From positions 1 to 64,000 of the forward strand of contig UQGA01000003.1 of the NCBI GenBank assembly GCA_900540495.1: a stretch of DNA of 64,000 nt, written 5' to 3'. The position numbers and the translations under genes are program-made. Positions 9,545 through 17,050 of this stretch are shown here, piece after piece; the stretch's first letter is position 1, and each line of letters starts with the position of its first letter. The notes beneath the pieces are model-generated. The model saw only the letters and a list, made by a program, of their open reading frames with translations. It had not been told where the DNA came from and ran no database searches. The stretch is from an uncultured Eubacteriales bacterium (lineage in GTDB: Bacteria; Bacillota; Clostridia; Christensenellales; CAG-138).

Positions 9545-10693
9545 TTAAAAGTGTGTATGCAGGAACCGGTCGACGCTGTGCCGCGCCTGTTCGTCGGCAT
9601 CCAGAATATCCTGCATCAGGACGGCCGGGCGTACGGCGTGCCGCAGCATCGCGTCCTCCACAAAGGCCGCAATGTCTGTGAAGCCAATGCGCTCTTCCAT
9701 GAACAGTTCGACGGCAGCCTCGTTTGCCGCATTGTATACCGTGGGCATGGTCCCGCCCGCAAACAATGCTTCATAGGCCAGGCGCAGGCCGGCAAAACGG
9801 GTCCTATCCGCGGCGTGAAAGGTCAACTGGCCAATCTCGGCGAGCGACAGCCGGTCACATGGCGTAGGCGCACGCTCTGGATAGGTCAGAGCATACTGAA
9901 TGGGTAGACGCATGTCAGGGCAGCTCAGGTTTGCCATCAGCGTACGGTCGGAAAACTCCACCATCGAATGGACGATGGACTGCGGGTGGATCAGCACATC
10001 GATACATTCTGCGGGCACATGGAACAGATAGCTTGCCTCGATGACCTCCAAGCCCTTGTTAAACAGGGTCGCCGAATCAATGGTAATCTTGCTCCCCATA
10101 TGCCATGTGGGATGCTGCAGCGCATCGCGCACGGTCACATGTGCGAGTTCCTCGTCGCTCAGACGCCAGAACGGTCCGCCGGAGGCGGTCAGCCAGAGCC
10201 GGGAAATCTCGTCGTTCCGGCCGCAGCTCAGGCACTGGAAGATAGCGGATTGTTCGCTGTCCACGGGGATGAGTTCCCCGCCGAAATCACGCAGCGCCTC
10301 TTCCACGAGCCGATGCCCGCAGACAATGCTCTCCTTATTTGCCTGCGCTACGCGCTTGCCGGCCTTGAGCGCGCAGAGGAGCGGCTCAAGCGCCGCAAGG
10401 CCGCTGATGCCATTTACGACTATAGATGGCTCGTCGAGCGAAGAAAGCTCCGCCAGCGCGCTCGGCCCGCTCAATACGGTCGTTCCCTCCGGGAAATCCT
10501 CCGCACGGAGCGGATGACGGCATGCTACATACTGCGGTTTCCAGCGACGTGCCTGCTCAATCAGCAGATCGACGTTCTCATTTGCCGAAATACCAAACAG
10601 CGTGAACCGATCCGAGCGTGCACGGATGACGTCAAGCGCCTGACGGCCTATGGAACCGGTGCTGCCGAGCACCGTAACAAACTGCCTTCTCAT
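9545..10693 (-). CDS. dxr: 1-deoxy-D-xylulose 5-phosphate reductoisomerase
   Basis: 382 residues; converts DXP to MEP with NADPH, the first committed step of the non-mevalonate isoprenoid pathway. The N-terminal Rossmann motif GSTGSIG is at residues 10-16; the metal and substrate region contains DSEQSA and later IDSATLFNKGLE with EASYLF. The open frame extends 20 codons further upstream into cdsA, but the family N-terminus and an AAGGGCGGGA site support the ATG at 10693. It is 13 bp downstream of cdsA in the pyrH operon. Confidence 0.96.
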   Translation of the reverse strand: MRRQFVTVLGSTGSIGRQALDVIRARSDRFTLFGISANENVDLLIEQARRWKPQYVACRHPLRAEDFPEGTTVLSGPSALAELSSLDEPSIVVNGISGLAALEPLLCALKAGKRVAQANKESIVCGHRLVEEALRDFGGELIPVDSEQSAIFQCLSCGRNDEISRLWLTASGGPFWRLSDEELAHVTVRDALQHPTWHMGSKITIDSATLFNKGLEVIEASYLFHVPAECIDVLIHPQSIVHSMVEFSDRTLMANLSCPDMRLPIQYALTYPERAPTPCDRLSLAEIGQLTFHAADRTRFAGLRLAYEALFAGGTMPTVYNAANEAAVELFMEERIGFTDIAAFVEDAMLRHAVRPAVLMQDILDADEQARHSVDRFLHTHF

Positions 10694-10706
10694 ACAAGTC
10701 CCGCCC

Positions 10707-11522
10707 TTAGTATATTCCAAACAACTGGAGAATAGTAAACGTGCAGAGCACAATCGGCGTGCAGAGCAGGACGCTGTCGATCCTGTCCATCATGCCGCCA
10801 TGGCCTGGAAACACGCTGGAAAAATCCTTGACGCCGGCCCATCGCTTGATGATCGAGGCGAACAGATCGCCAATCTGGCCAAACAGGCCGCACAGGACGC
10901 CGAGGGCCAGCAGAATACCCCAGGAAACGTTGCTGTCCCAAAGCCGTTGCAGCGGAATGAGAAGCAGGGCAAAGACGATCCCGCCCAACAGGCCGAACGC
11001 CGCGCCCTCGACCGTCTTCTTGGGGCTGATGTGCGCGCAAAGTTTGTGCTTGCCGAAAAATGTCCCGCCAAAGTATGCAAACATATCCGCACACGACGGC
11101 GCCGCAAAGGCCATACAGGCGGCGGTCAGGCCGATGGGGCGGTCGAAGTGCGCATAAACCAGCAGCATGCACAGCAGCAGCGAGAGCGGATAAACGTACA
11201 GCAGCAGCGTGCCCACCGCAATGGATGCATCAAGCGAACCGTTGAATACGCTGCAGCAGATGGAGACAATAATGCTGAACAGGTAAAAGATCACGAGCAC
11301 GGTCAACCCGAAGAAGCGGTATACGAACGGATAGGCCAGCGCAAACAAATAGACCGGGAACACCAGTGGCCGGTATCCCTTCCGCGTGATCACATGCGCC
11401 ACCTCATACGTGGCGGCAAAGGAAACAAGCGCAATGGCGGTCAGGTAATAATAGCCGCCAAAGTACAGCGTGGAGATGAGAAACAGCGCAAGCAGGGCGC
11501 CGACAAGGATCCTGACCTTCAT
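10707..11522 (-). CDS. cdsA: Phosphatidate cytidylyltransferase
   Basis: 271 residues, polytopic membrane enzyme (about seven helices) making CDP-diacylglycerol from phosphatidic acid and CTP for phospholipid synthesis. The C-terminal family signature is visible as FPGHGGMMDRIDS followed by a hydrophobic helix, with KKTVEGAAFG upstream. The ATG overlaps the uppS stop (ATGA), indicating translational coupling. The order uppS-cdsA-dxr is standard in bacteria. Confidence 0.95.
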   Translation of the reverse strand: MKVRILVGALLALFLISTLYFGGYYYLTAIALVSFAATYEVAHVITRKGYRPLVFPVYLFALAYPFVYRFFGLTVLVIFYLFSIIVSICCSVFNGSLDASIAVGTLLLYVYPLSLLLCMLLVYAHFDRPIGLTAACMAFAAPSCADMFAYFGGTFFGKHKLCAHISPKKTVEGAAFGLLGGIVFALLLIPLQRLWDSNVSWGILLALGVLCGLFGQIGDLFASIIKRWAGVKDFSSVFPGHGGMMDRIDSVLLCTPIVLCTFTILQLFGIY

Positions 11523-12262
11523 ATCCGTTGCTCCAGTCCGCCGAAACGACGGGCACGCCCTTCATACGCCTTGAGCAGTTCAAGGAAGGTCGTGTCTGAA
11601 AAGTCCGGCCAGTAATCGTCGATAAACATCAGCTCCGCATAGGCGCACTGATATAACAAAAAGTTGGAAAGGCGCTTATCCCCGCCCGTGCGGATGAGCA
11701 GATCCACTGGCGGCTGGTCATGCGTATAGAGAAGCGAATCAAAGGTTCGCTCGTCCCAGTCCGTCCTGCCCGTTGCGGCTGCCAGGTTGACGGCGCGCAA
11801 CAGCTCATCATGGCTGCCATAATTGAGCGCAATGTTCAGCAAAAGCCCATTGTTTTGTGCGGTGCGCGACTCGGCGCGCTCAACAAGCGTATACACACGC
11901 TCCGGAAAGGCCCTCACGTTTCCCAACGCGCGAATCACGACGCCGTTTGCATGCAGTTCGTCGAACTCCTTTGCAAAATACTCGACAAACAGGCCGCAAA
12001 GGGAAGCGATTTCTTCCGCCGGCCGCTTCCAGTTTTCCGTAGAAAAGGCGTACAACGTCAACGCCTCGATCCCGATATCGGAGGCGAGACGGATGATCCC
12101 CTGCAGACGTTCCACACCGGCGCGATGGCCAACGGCGCGCGGCAAATGACGCCGGGTCGCCCAGCGCCCGTTGCCATCCATAATGATTGCTACATGTTTG
12201 GGCAGCCGGTCGGCATCCAAGCCGAGCGACGCCGCATATCCGGGAATCAGCCGTTCATTCAT
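11519..12262 (-). CDS. uppS: Undecaprenyl diphosphate synthase (isoprenyl transferase)
   Basis: 247 residues; cis-prenyltransferase that builds the C55 lipid carrier for peptidoglycan precursors. The catalytic Asp lies in MDGNGRWA (Asp29) and the C-terminal RTGGDKRLSNFLLYQ segment is typical. An upstream in-frame GTG at 12286 is possible, but ATG 12262 overlaps the stop of the preceding small gene (ATGA), which fixes the start by coupling. Downstream, its own stop overlaps the cdsA ATG. Confidence 0.96.
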   Translation of the reverse strand: MNERLIPGYAASLGLDADRLPKHVAIIMDGNGRWATRRHLPRAVGHRAGVERLQGIIRLASDIGIEALTLYAFSTENWKRPAEEIASLCGLFVEYFAKEFDELHANGVVIRALGNVRAFPERVYTLVERAESRTAQNNGLLLNIALNYGSHDELLRAVNLAAATGRTDWDERTFDSLLYTHDQPPVDLLIRTGGDKRLSNFLLYQCAYAELMFIDDYWPDFSDTTFLELLKAYEGRARRFGGLEQRI

Positions 12263-12525
12263 GGTTTCTCGACAATCGGCGAACACGGTGCAAGCGGACG
12301 CGCTTCGCCATCAGTTTGTGCATCCTGTGCCGCTGCCGCCCCGGTATGAAACCGGGAATACGTCAGCAACACCGTACCATCCGGCAAAACCTGCCGCCGT
12401 ACCACGCGCTCTTCGCCACCGGGCAGGGGCTTGCGGCAGGAAAGCTCCTGCGTGCGGACGGTTCTCCCCTCCGCTTCGAGCAGGGCGAGCGCCATGGGCA
12501 GCGGATAGCCAAGCACACAGGTCAA
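12259..12525 (-). CDS. Uncharacterised 88-residue protein between frr and uppS
   Basis: I do not recognise the family. The frame is set by overlaps on both sides: a TTG start at 12525 overlaps the frr stop (TTGA) and the TGA stop overlaps the uppS ATG. AAGGAG lies about 11 nt before the TTG; later candidates are GTG (codon 4) and ATG (codon 11) but have poorer spacing. The protein is soluble, with alternating charged and hydrophobic residues in the first 55 positions (PLPMALALLEAEG, then EERVVRRQVLPDG) and a low-complexity tail. It may be a small cytoplasmic protein of the operon or mainly a translational bridge. Confidence 0.7.
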   Translation of the reverse strand: MTCVLGYPLPMALALLEAEGRTVRTQELSCRKPLPGGEERVVRRQVLPDGTVLLTYSRFHTGAAAAQDAQTDGEARPLAPCSPIVEKP

Positions 12526-13079
12526 ACCGAGAGGATCTCCTTTTCCTTTTCTGCAATGATCCGGTCGATATCCTTGATCAGATCATCGGTCAGTTTCTGG
12601 ATCTTTTCTTCAAGGCGCTTCTGATCGTCCTCGGTCAGCAGGTTGTCCTTCTTCTGCGCCTTGATCTGCTCGTTCGAGTCCCGCCGGATCGCTCGAATGG
12701 CAACCTTGCTCTCCTCCCCCTTCTTGCGCACGACTTTTACCAATTCCTTGCGCCGTTCCTCCGTAAGCTCTGGAAATACAAGACGAATCACCTTGCCGTC
12801 GTTGGCCGGGTTGATGCCGAGCTCGGATTTCTGTATGGCCTTTTCGATCGCCGGGATTGCCTTGTTGTCCCACGCGGCAATAACGAGCATGCGCGGCTCC
12901 GGCACGCTGATGTTGCCAAGCTGGTTGATCGGCGTAGGCGAGCCGTAGTAATCAACCAGGATACGGTCAAGCAGCTGCGGATTGGCGCGACCGGCGCGCA
13001 AACCGCCCAGCTCCTGCTGGAGAACGGAGATCGTTTTATTCATTCGTTCCTTTGCAAAATCCATTACATCGGTGGCCAT
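12522..13079 (-). CDS. frr: Ribosome recycling factor
   Basis: 185 residues, the exact family length. It splits post-termination ribosomes together with EF-G. The three-helix bundle and hinge are evident: LRAGRANPQLLD near the N-terminus and the conserved RRDSNEQIKAQKKD segment in the long helix. Strong GAGGAGG binding site before ATG 13079. It follows pyrH by 50 bp, as in most bacteria. Confidence 0.97.
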   Translation of the reverse strand: MATDVMDFAKERMNKTISVLQQELGGLRAGRANPQLLDRILVDYYGSPTPINQLGNISVPEPRMLVIAAWDNKAIPAIEKAIQKSELGINPANDGKVIRLVFPELTEERRKELVKVVRKKGEESKVAIRAIRRDSNEQIKAQKKDNLLTEDDQKRLEEKIQKLTDDLIKDIDRIIAEKEKEILSV

Positions 13080-13129
13080 GGCGCTTCCTCCTCAATTCAT
13101 TCGATTTTCTATTTTACAATAAATTACGG

Positions 13130-13834
13130 TCAGGATTCAACCCCCGGCCGTTCGTCAATGACGGTTCCGGTCGTTTTTCCGTCAAAAACGGCGGGCAGCT
13201 CCGACAGGCGGAACACATGGATCGGAATTCTCTGCTCCCGGCACAGCGTAATCGCGGTAAGGTCGGTGGCCTGCAGATTGTCCGCAATGACGCGTGCATA
13301 TGAGAGATGTTGGTATCGCACGGCGGAAGGGTCAAGGCGTGGATCTGCGGAATACACAGCGTCGATATTCTTTGCCAGTAACAGCACGTCCGCGCCGATT
13401 TCTGCCGCGCGCAACGCCGCGCCCGTATCGGTCGAAAAGAACGGAGAGCCGGTGCCACAGGCAAAAACGAGCACATGCCCTTCCAGCAGCAGCCGTTGCG
13501 CATCGCGGGCGGTATACTCATCGCAGATGCGGTGCATCGCCACGGCGGACAGCGTGTCGCAGGGTACGCCTTTCCGGATCAGCGCATCCTGCAGTGCCAG
13601 CGAATTGATGGCGGTAGCCAGCATTCCCATATGATCCGCCCGGTTGCGATCCACGCCGGCAGCATTGCGGCCGCGCAGAATATTCCCACCGCCAACCACA
13701 ATGCCGATCTCCACGCCGCGCCGGTGCAGTTCGGCGATGATCTCTGCGGTTTTGTCGATAGTTTCCTCGCAAAGCGGCGCAGTTTCCGACGAAAGCGCCT
13801 CGCCGCTGATTTTCAACAGTACCCTTTTGTACAT
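13130..13834 (-). CDS. pyrH: UMP kinase
   Basis: 234 residues; phosphorylates UMP to UDP (amino acid kinase fold, hexameric). The N-terminal KISGEAL and the GGGNILRGR nucleotide motifs are visible, followed by DHMGMLATAINSLALQD. The open frame runs 44 codons upstream through a terminator hairpin, but ATG 13834 is preceded by AAGGAGG and matches the family N-terminus. It is the first gene of the long operon and sits directly behind an intrinsic terminator and a structured leader. In most bacteria rpsB-tsf precede it; here they are 25 kb away. Confidence 0.96.
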   Translation of the reverse strand: MYKRVLLKISGEALSSETAPLCEETIDKTAEIIAELHRRGVEIGIVVGGGNILRGRNAAGVDRNRADHMGMLATAINSLALQDALIRKGVPCDTLSAVAMHRICDEYTARDAQRLLLEGHVLVFACGTGSPFFSTDTGAALRAAEIGADVLLLAKNIDAVYSADPRLDPSAVRYQHLSYARVIADNLQATDLTAITLCREQRIPIHVFRLSELPAVFDGKTTGTVIDERPGVES

Positions 13835-13856
13835 GGTATGTCCAGTCCTCCTTCTG

Positions 13857-13884
13857 TAAAAAAGGAACACGCTCGCGTGTTCCC
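13857..13884 (-). terminator. Intrinsic terminator 23 bp before pyrH (attenuator candidate)
   Basis: Minus strand: perfect 8-bp stem GGAACACG/CGTGTTCC (13864-13871 with 13876-13883), CGAG tetraloop, followed by six T. The pyrH ribosome binding site starts immediately after. With a promoter about 200 bp upstream and none visible between terminator and gene, it probably limits readthrough into the pyrH operon. Confidence 0.85.
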
Positions 13885-14056
13885 AAATGCTCAATCCGGA
13901 GTCGCCAAAACAGGCAATGCACCCATGCCTGGCGCCTTGCCGGCGGTGGGCTGCGCATTTGCGCACAGGATCGCGTTCTTTCCTGTGGGCTTCCCCATGG
14001 CGGTTCCCCGTTCTCCTCCCTGGCCGTCTCCGCGGCGCGAATTCGCCGCCTTTATC
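13885..14056 (-). ncRNA. Structured leader RNA upstream of pyrH, unidentified
   Basis: Transcript expected from the promoter at 14063-14091. Several hairpins can be drawn on the minus strand: GCGGCG...CGCCGC, CACAGGA...TCCTGTG, TGCGC...GCGCA and CAGGCA...TGCCTG. It ends in the terminator before pyrH. A 35-codon frame (ATG at about 13998, behind GGAGGAGAAC) also runs through it, so a leader peptide is possible. It does not match the riboswitch cores I know: the c-di-AMP, FMN, TPP, glycine and SAM core motifs are absent. It could be a leader attenuator for pyrH or a free small RNA. Confidence 0.5.
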
Positions 14057-14062
14057 GAACGT

Positions 14063-14091
14063 ATTATACCAAAGTGAACGCCGAAAAGCAA
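14063..14091 (-). promoter_or_regulatory. Promoter of the pyrH leader and operon
   Basis: Minus strand: -35 TTGCTT (14086-14091), 17-bp spacer, -10 TATAAT (14063-14068). The expected start near 14056 gives a leader of about 220 nt before pyrH. Confidence 0.8.
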
Positions 14092-14118
14092 CAGGCGATC
14101 TGTTGCAGGGTCGATCTG

Positions 14119-14147
14119 TTGCGCTGTGCTCCCTTTGATGCTATACT
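14119..14147 (+). promoter_or_regulatory. Promoter of the 134-residue gene
   Basis: Plus strand: -35 TTGCGC (14119-14124), 17-bp spacer, -10 TATACT (14142-14147), 21 bp before the ATG. It is divergent from the pyrH promoter; the two -35 boxes are only 27 bp apart. Confidence 0.75.
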
Positions 14148-14168
14148 GAAAAAAAGGGGGATGCGGAT

Positions 14169-14573
14169 ATGACGAAGGATATGTCCTGCCTGCTGGCAGT
14201 CAACGGCACACTCATGCGCGGCCTGGCGCTGGAAAAGAACCTGCTTGACGTTGGAGCGGTTTTCTGCCGCGAAGCACAGACGGCTGCCTGCTATCGCCTT
14301 TGGAGCATACGGGACGAGTACCCCGCCATGCTCCGTGTCGCGCCCGGCGATCCGGCGGGCGCTTCCATCGCGGTCGAGATCTGGAGCGTGCCGGCGGGCG
14401 GCCTTGCCGCGATTCTGGCGGGCGAACCGGCCGGCCTGTCCGTCGGGAAGGTACGGCTGCTTGACGGGCAGGAGGTGTTCGGCGTGATCGCCGAGCCGAT
14501 CGCGGTCGATCAAATGCGCGAAATCACCTGCTATGGTGGATGGCGCGCCTACCTCGCCGCAACGAAAAACTGA
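14169..14573 (+). CDS. Stand-alone gamma-glutamylcyclotransferase-like / allophanate hydrolase C-terminal-type protein
   Basis: 134 residues, soluble. The N-terminal LAVNGTLMRGLALEKNL, the middle YPAMLRV, and C-terminal segments VRLLDGQEVFGVIAEP and GGWRAYLA match the AGGCT-fold domain found at the C-terminus of allophanate hydrolase (AtzF type), here without the amidase domain. In the fused enzymes this domain acts on the N-carboxy product, but the role of free copies is not established. It has its own promoter, an AGGGGGA binding site and a terminator, so it is a single-gene unit on the plus strand between two minus-strand units. No urea or allophanate genes are nearby. Confidence 0.7.
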   Translation: MTKDMSCLLAVNGTLMRGLALEKNLLDVGAVFCREAQTAACYRLWSIRDEYPAMLRVAPGDPAGASIAVEIWSVPAGGLAAILAGEPAGLSVGKVRLLDGQEVFGVIAEPIAVDQMREITCYGGWRAYLAATKN

Positions 14574-14582
14574 AGGCTAAAC

Positions 14583-14620
14583 AAAAGGCGGCGGGCACGC
14601 GCCCGTCGCCTTTTGCTTTT
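14583..14620 (+). terminator. Bidirectional intrinsic terminator
   Basis: 14-bp stem (14583-14596 with 14601-14614, one G-U pair, ACGC loop) flanked by A and T tracts on both sides. It can end the plus-strand 134-residue gene and the converging minus-strand MATE gene. Confidence 0.88.
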
Positions 14621-14672
14621 ATAAGAAATCACCGGCGAACGGCGGCCGAGCGAGAGGACGGTTCGTCCCATG

Positions 14673-16112
14673 CTACGGATTGCCCGACTCGGCTTTCGGT
14701 AGGGCGACGACATCGCCCGTCTCTCCGGCATTCGAAGCAGAGGCGGTATTCGAAGAGGAAGCCTTTGCCTGTGCAAGCATCCTGCGGAAGATCGGCGCAA
14801 ACAGGAACAGGCTGACGATGCAGGCGATACTCTCTGCAATCGGCGTCGCCCAGGCAACCCCCATAGCGCCCGTCAGGCCGTTCAGCAGGAACATGAACGG
14901 CAGATCGAGGGTCCCTTTTCGCATGAGCGAAAGGAGCAGCGGCTTGGCCTTTTTGCCGATGGCCTGCAGGGTCGTGATGACGACCATGCTCGTCGCCTGC
15001 ATGGGGCAGATCAGGCAGAGCACGCGTATGAAATGCTGTCCATAGGTAATCGTTTCAACATCTGCGATAAACACGCGCGACACCGGAGCGGCGCAGAAAT
15101 ACAGGAACAGCGTGGTGCATACGGCAACCACCATGGTATAGAAAAACGTGGTTTTGATGACCTTCACCATGCGCGCATGGTTCTTTGCAGAATAATTATA
15201 GCCGATGAGCGACAGTACCCCCTGCGTCATTCCCATGGAAACGGCGAAGGTCAGCATGTCGACCTTTTTGGCGATTCCCATGCCGGCGATAGCGGCATCG
15301 GAATAGGCCGCCATCAGGTTGTTCAGCACCGTATTGGAAAAGATCCCCAGCAGGTTCATAACAAAGTTGGGCAGCCCCACCGCGCAAACTTCGCGGGGAA
15401 TGCCGTGGCGCAGGGTGAAGAATCTGGGACTTGCCGTGATGACTGTGCGGCCTCTGCGCAGGCAGACAATCAACACGAAATACAGCATGGCAACCAGATT
15501 GGAGAGGGCGGTTGCCATGGCTGCGCCGACAATCTCCAGGCGGAGCACAAAGATAAAGATGGGGTCCAGGAGAATATTCAGCAAGCCGCCCAGAATGACG
15601 CCAAAACCCGCCTGTCTCGACAGGCCCTCTGAACGGATGAGGTGTGCAAGGCAGGCGTTCATCACCGTGGGGACGGCGCCCAGCGTCACCGTCCAAAACA
15701 GGTAGGAATAGCAATAACCATAGGTGCTCGCCCTTGCGCCAAGGAGCGGCAGTACATAGGGTTTGAGAAGGAGGAACAGCAACCCGTAGAGCAATGCAAC
15801 GGCGGCAGCCGACCAGATGCAGAACGCCGCCGCCCGCTTTGCCTTCTCCTTCTCCCCGAGGCCAAGGCATCTGGAAATTAGGCTGGAACCTCCGATGCCG
15901 AAGAGGTTTGCAATTCCCGTTAAAAGTATGAACGGCGGCATACAAAGGGAAGCGGCCGCAACTTGTGACGGATCGTTCAGTTGGCCGATAAAAAAGGTAT
16001 CCGCCGCATTGTAGATTACGGTAATCAGCTGGCTGATGACCGTGGGAACCGTCAGGGAAATGATCGCTTTTCCGACCGGCGCCTGTTCGTATAAATATCG
16101 CTCGTCACGCAT
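14673..16112 (-). CDS. MATE family multidrug efflux transporter
   Basis: 479 residues with about 12 hydrophobic segments, typical of MATE transporters that export cationic drugs or metabolites in exchange for Na+ or H+. The N-terminal pattern PVGKAIISLTVPTVISQLITVIYNAADTFFIGQ-like segment and the internal repeat near residue 250 are family-typical. The open frame extends 116 codons further upstream inside the TetR gene; ATG 16112 fits the family and overlaps the TetR stop by 8 bp. It is cotranscribed with that regulator, so expression is probably ligand-induced. Substrate unknown. Confidence 0.9.
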   Translation of the reverse strand: MRDERYLYEQAPVGKAIISLTVPTVISQLITVIYNAADTFFIGQLNDPSQVAAASLCMPPFILLTGIANLFGIGGSSLISRCLGLGEKEKAKRAAAFCIWSAAAVALLYGLLFLLLKPYVLPLLGARASTYGYCYSYLFWTVTLGAVPTVMNACLAHLIRSEGLSRQAGFGVILGGLLNILLDPIFIFVLRLEIVGAAMATALSNLVAMLYFVLIVCLRRGRTVITASPRFFTLRHGIPREVCAVGLPNFVMNLLGIFSNTVLNNLMAAYSDAAIAGMGIAKKVDMLTFAVSMGMTQGVLSLIGYNYSAKNHARMVKVIKTTFFYTMVVAVCTTLFLYFCAAPVSRVFIADVETITYGQHFIRVLCLICPMQATSMVVITTLQAIGKKAKPLLLSLMRKGTLDLPFMFLLNGLTGAMGVAWATPIAESIACIVSLFLFAPIFRRMLAQAKASSSNTASASNAGETGDVVALPKAESGNP

Positions 16113-16722
16113 GCCCGTTCGCCCCGTTCTCCTCCCGCAGGCCGCACAAAAAGGCGTGGATGGCAAGATGATAGCTTTGATCCGCATCTGCTGCCGCCCG
16201 CTGGAAAAAGCCGGCCTCCTCCAGCGACACAAACCCATGCATGATGCTTCGCAAGACGCGCTGCCAGTGTATGGCGCGCTCCGCGTCGAGCGCATATGCG
16301 GACAGAAGATCGACGAGCGGAGCGACCATCGCCTCAGCGACGGGGTGGCCGTCTTCCGCCATCCGTCCGGAGGAAGACATGACCAAGCGGTACAGCCCCT
16401 TCTGCTCCTTTGCAAAGCGACGGTAGGCATCCGCCACGGCGTAGACGGCTGCGTCGGCATATTTCCCCTGTTTTGCAGAAAAAAGCAGCTCCTTCATCCG
16501 GGCGGCAGCGCATTCGCTGGCGCTGGTGAGCAGATCATCAAGGCTTTTAACGTGGTTGTAGAGCGAAGGCGTTTTGATTTGCAGGCGCTCGGCGAGCTCC
16601 CGCATGGAAATTTCCGGTCGCCCGCGCTCCGCGATTAACTCCAGCGCCTGTGCAACAATCGTATCCCTCTTGAGTCCCTTTTGTGCCGTAATAATGCTCC
16701 TTACTACTCCATTTGTCACCAT
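16105..16722 (-). CDS. TetR family transcriptional regulator
   Basis: About 190-205 residues. The N-terminal helix-turn-helix is clear (RDTIVAQALELIAERG, then MRELAERLQIKTPSLYNHVKS); the C-terminal half resembles TetR ligand domains with a WHG-like C-terminal region. It probably represses itself and the downstream MATE gene through the palindrome in its promoter. The start is odd: the only upstream ATG (16722) lies inside the -10 box, and the AAGGAG site is followed by ATT and ACG rather than ATG, GTG or TTG, so the true start may be a rare codon near 16689-16695. I give the ATG-based extent. Confidence 0.85.
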   Translation of the reverse strand: MVTNGVVRSIITAQKGLKRDTIVAQALELIAERGRPEISMRELAERLQIKTPSLYNHVKSLDDLLTSASECAAARMKELLFSAKQGKYADAAVYAVADAYRRFAKEQKGLYRLVMSSSGRMAEDGHPVAEAMVAPLVDLLSAYALDAERAIHWQRVLRSIMHGFVSLEEAGFFQRAAADADQSYHLAIHAFLCGLREENGANGHA

Positions 16723-16749
16723 TATAAACTAATGTCATTAGTTTTGCAA
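16721..16749 (-). promoter_or_regulatory. Promoter with TetR operator between -35 and -10
   Basis: Minus strand: -35 TTGCAA (16744-16749), 17-bp spacer, -10 TATAAT (16721-16726). A perfect 9+1+9 palindrome AAACTAATG-CATTAGTTT (16726-16744) fills the spacer, an ideal place for repression by the adjacent TetR protein. Confidence 0.85.
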
Positions 16750-16799
16750 TGGAGGATGCCGCGCGCTTTCGGCAACGGGCCTAAAGCCGCACGGAACGA

Positions 16800-16829
16800 C
16801 GGGCGGCACGACCAATTACGTGCCGCCCG
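16800..16829 (-). terminator. Perfect hairpin downstream of the feo operon
   Basis: 11-bp perfect GC-rich stem (16800-16810 with 16819-16829, 8-nt loop) 45 bp after the last feo gene. There is no T tract after it, so it may be a weak terminator or an mRNA 3' stabiliser. Confidence 0.4.
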
Positions 16830-16873
16830 AAGATGTGCGGAATGACTGTGATGCAGTGAGGCGACGGGCGGGC

Positions 16874-17050
16874 TTACTGCTGCTTGGCGTGGCATTTCCC
16901 CTTCATGGGACAGGAAGCACAGCCACATCCGCAAGCGGATTTGCCCGAGCGCCTGCGCCTGTATAGATAGACGACGATGGCTGTTACGACCGCAAGCAGC
17001 GCCGCAATGAGCAGGATATTCGTCAAATTTTCTACAAGCCACGGGATCAT
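16874..17050 (-). CDS. FeoB-associated Cys-rich membrane protein
   Basis: 58 residues. One N-terminal transmembrane helix (about residues 8-29) is followed by RRRR and a Cys-rich tail (ACGCGCASCPMKGKCH), the pattern of the small FeoB-associated Cys-rich membrane family. The ATG overlaps the feoB stop (ATGA), so it is translationally coupled to FeoB. It probably sits beside FeoB in the membrane; a role in handling iron through the cysteines is inference. A longer open frame of 106 codons overlaps it in another frame but has no recognisable content. Confidence 0.88.
   Translation of the reverse strand: MIPWLVENLTNILLIAALLAVVTAIVVYLYRRRRSGKSACGCGCASCPMKGKCHAKQQ

Noticed and set aside
12171..13634. 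A 487-codon plus-strand open frame opposite uppS, frr and pyrH
   Set aside because: It is antisense to well-identified genes and its translation is low in hydrophobic pattern and rich in Arg/Ser; GC-rich codon use creates such frames.
13885..14056. c-di-AMP (ydaO) riboswitch before pyrH
   Set aside because: GGGGAACC followed by GGGG looked similar to its 5' part, but the conserved 3' half around AGCUAACCUCG is missing.
16722..17042. A 106-codon minus-strand open frame overlapping the end of feo
   Set aside because: The 58-residue Cys-rich membrane peptide in another frame has a family match, an ATGA overlap with feoB and a fitting stop; the longer frame has no protein character.
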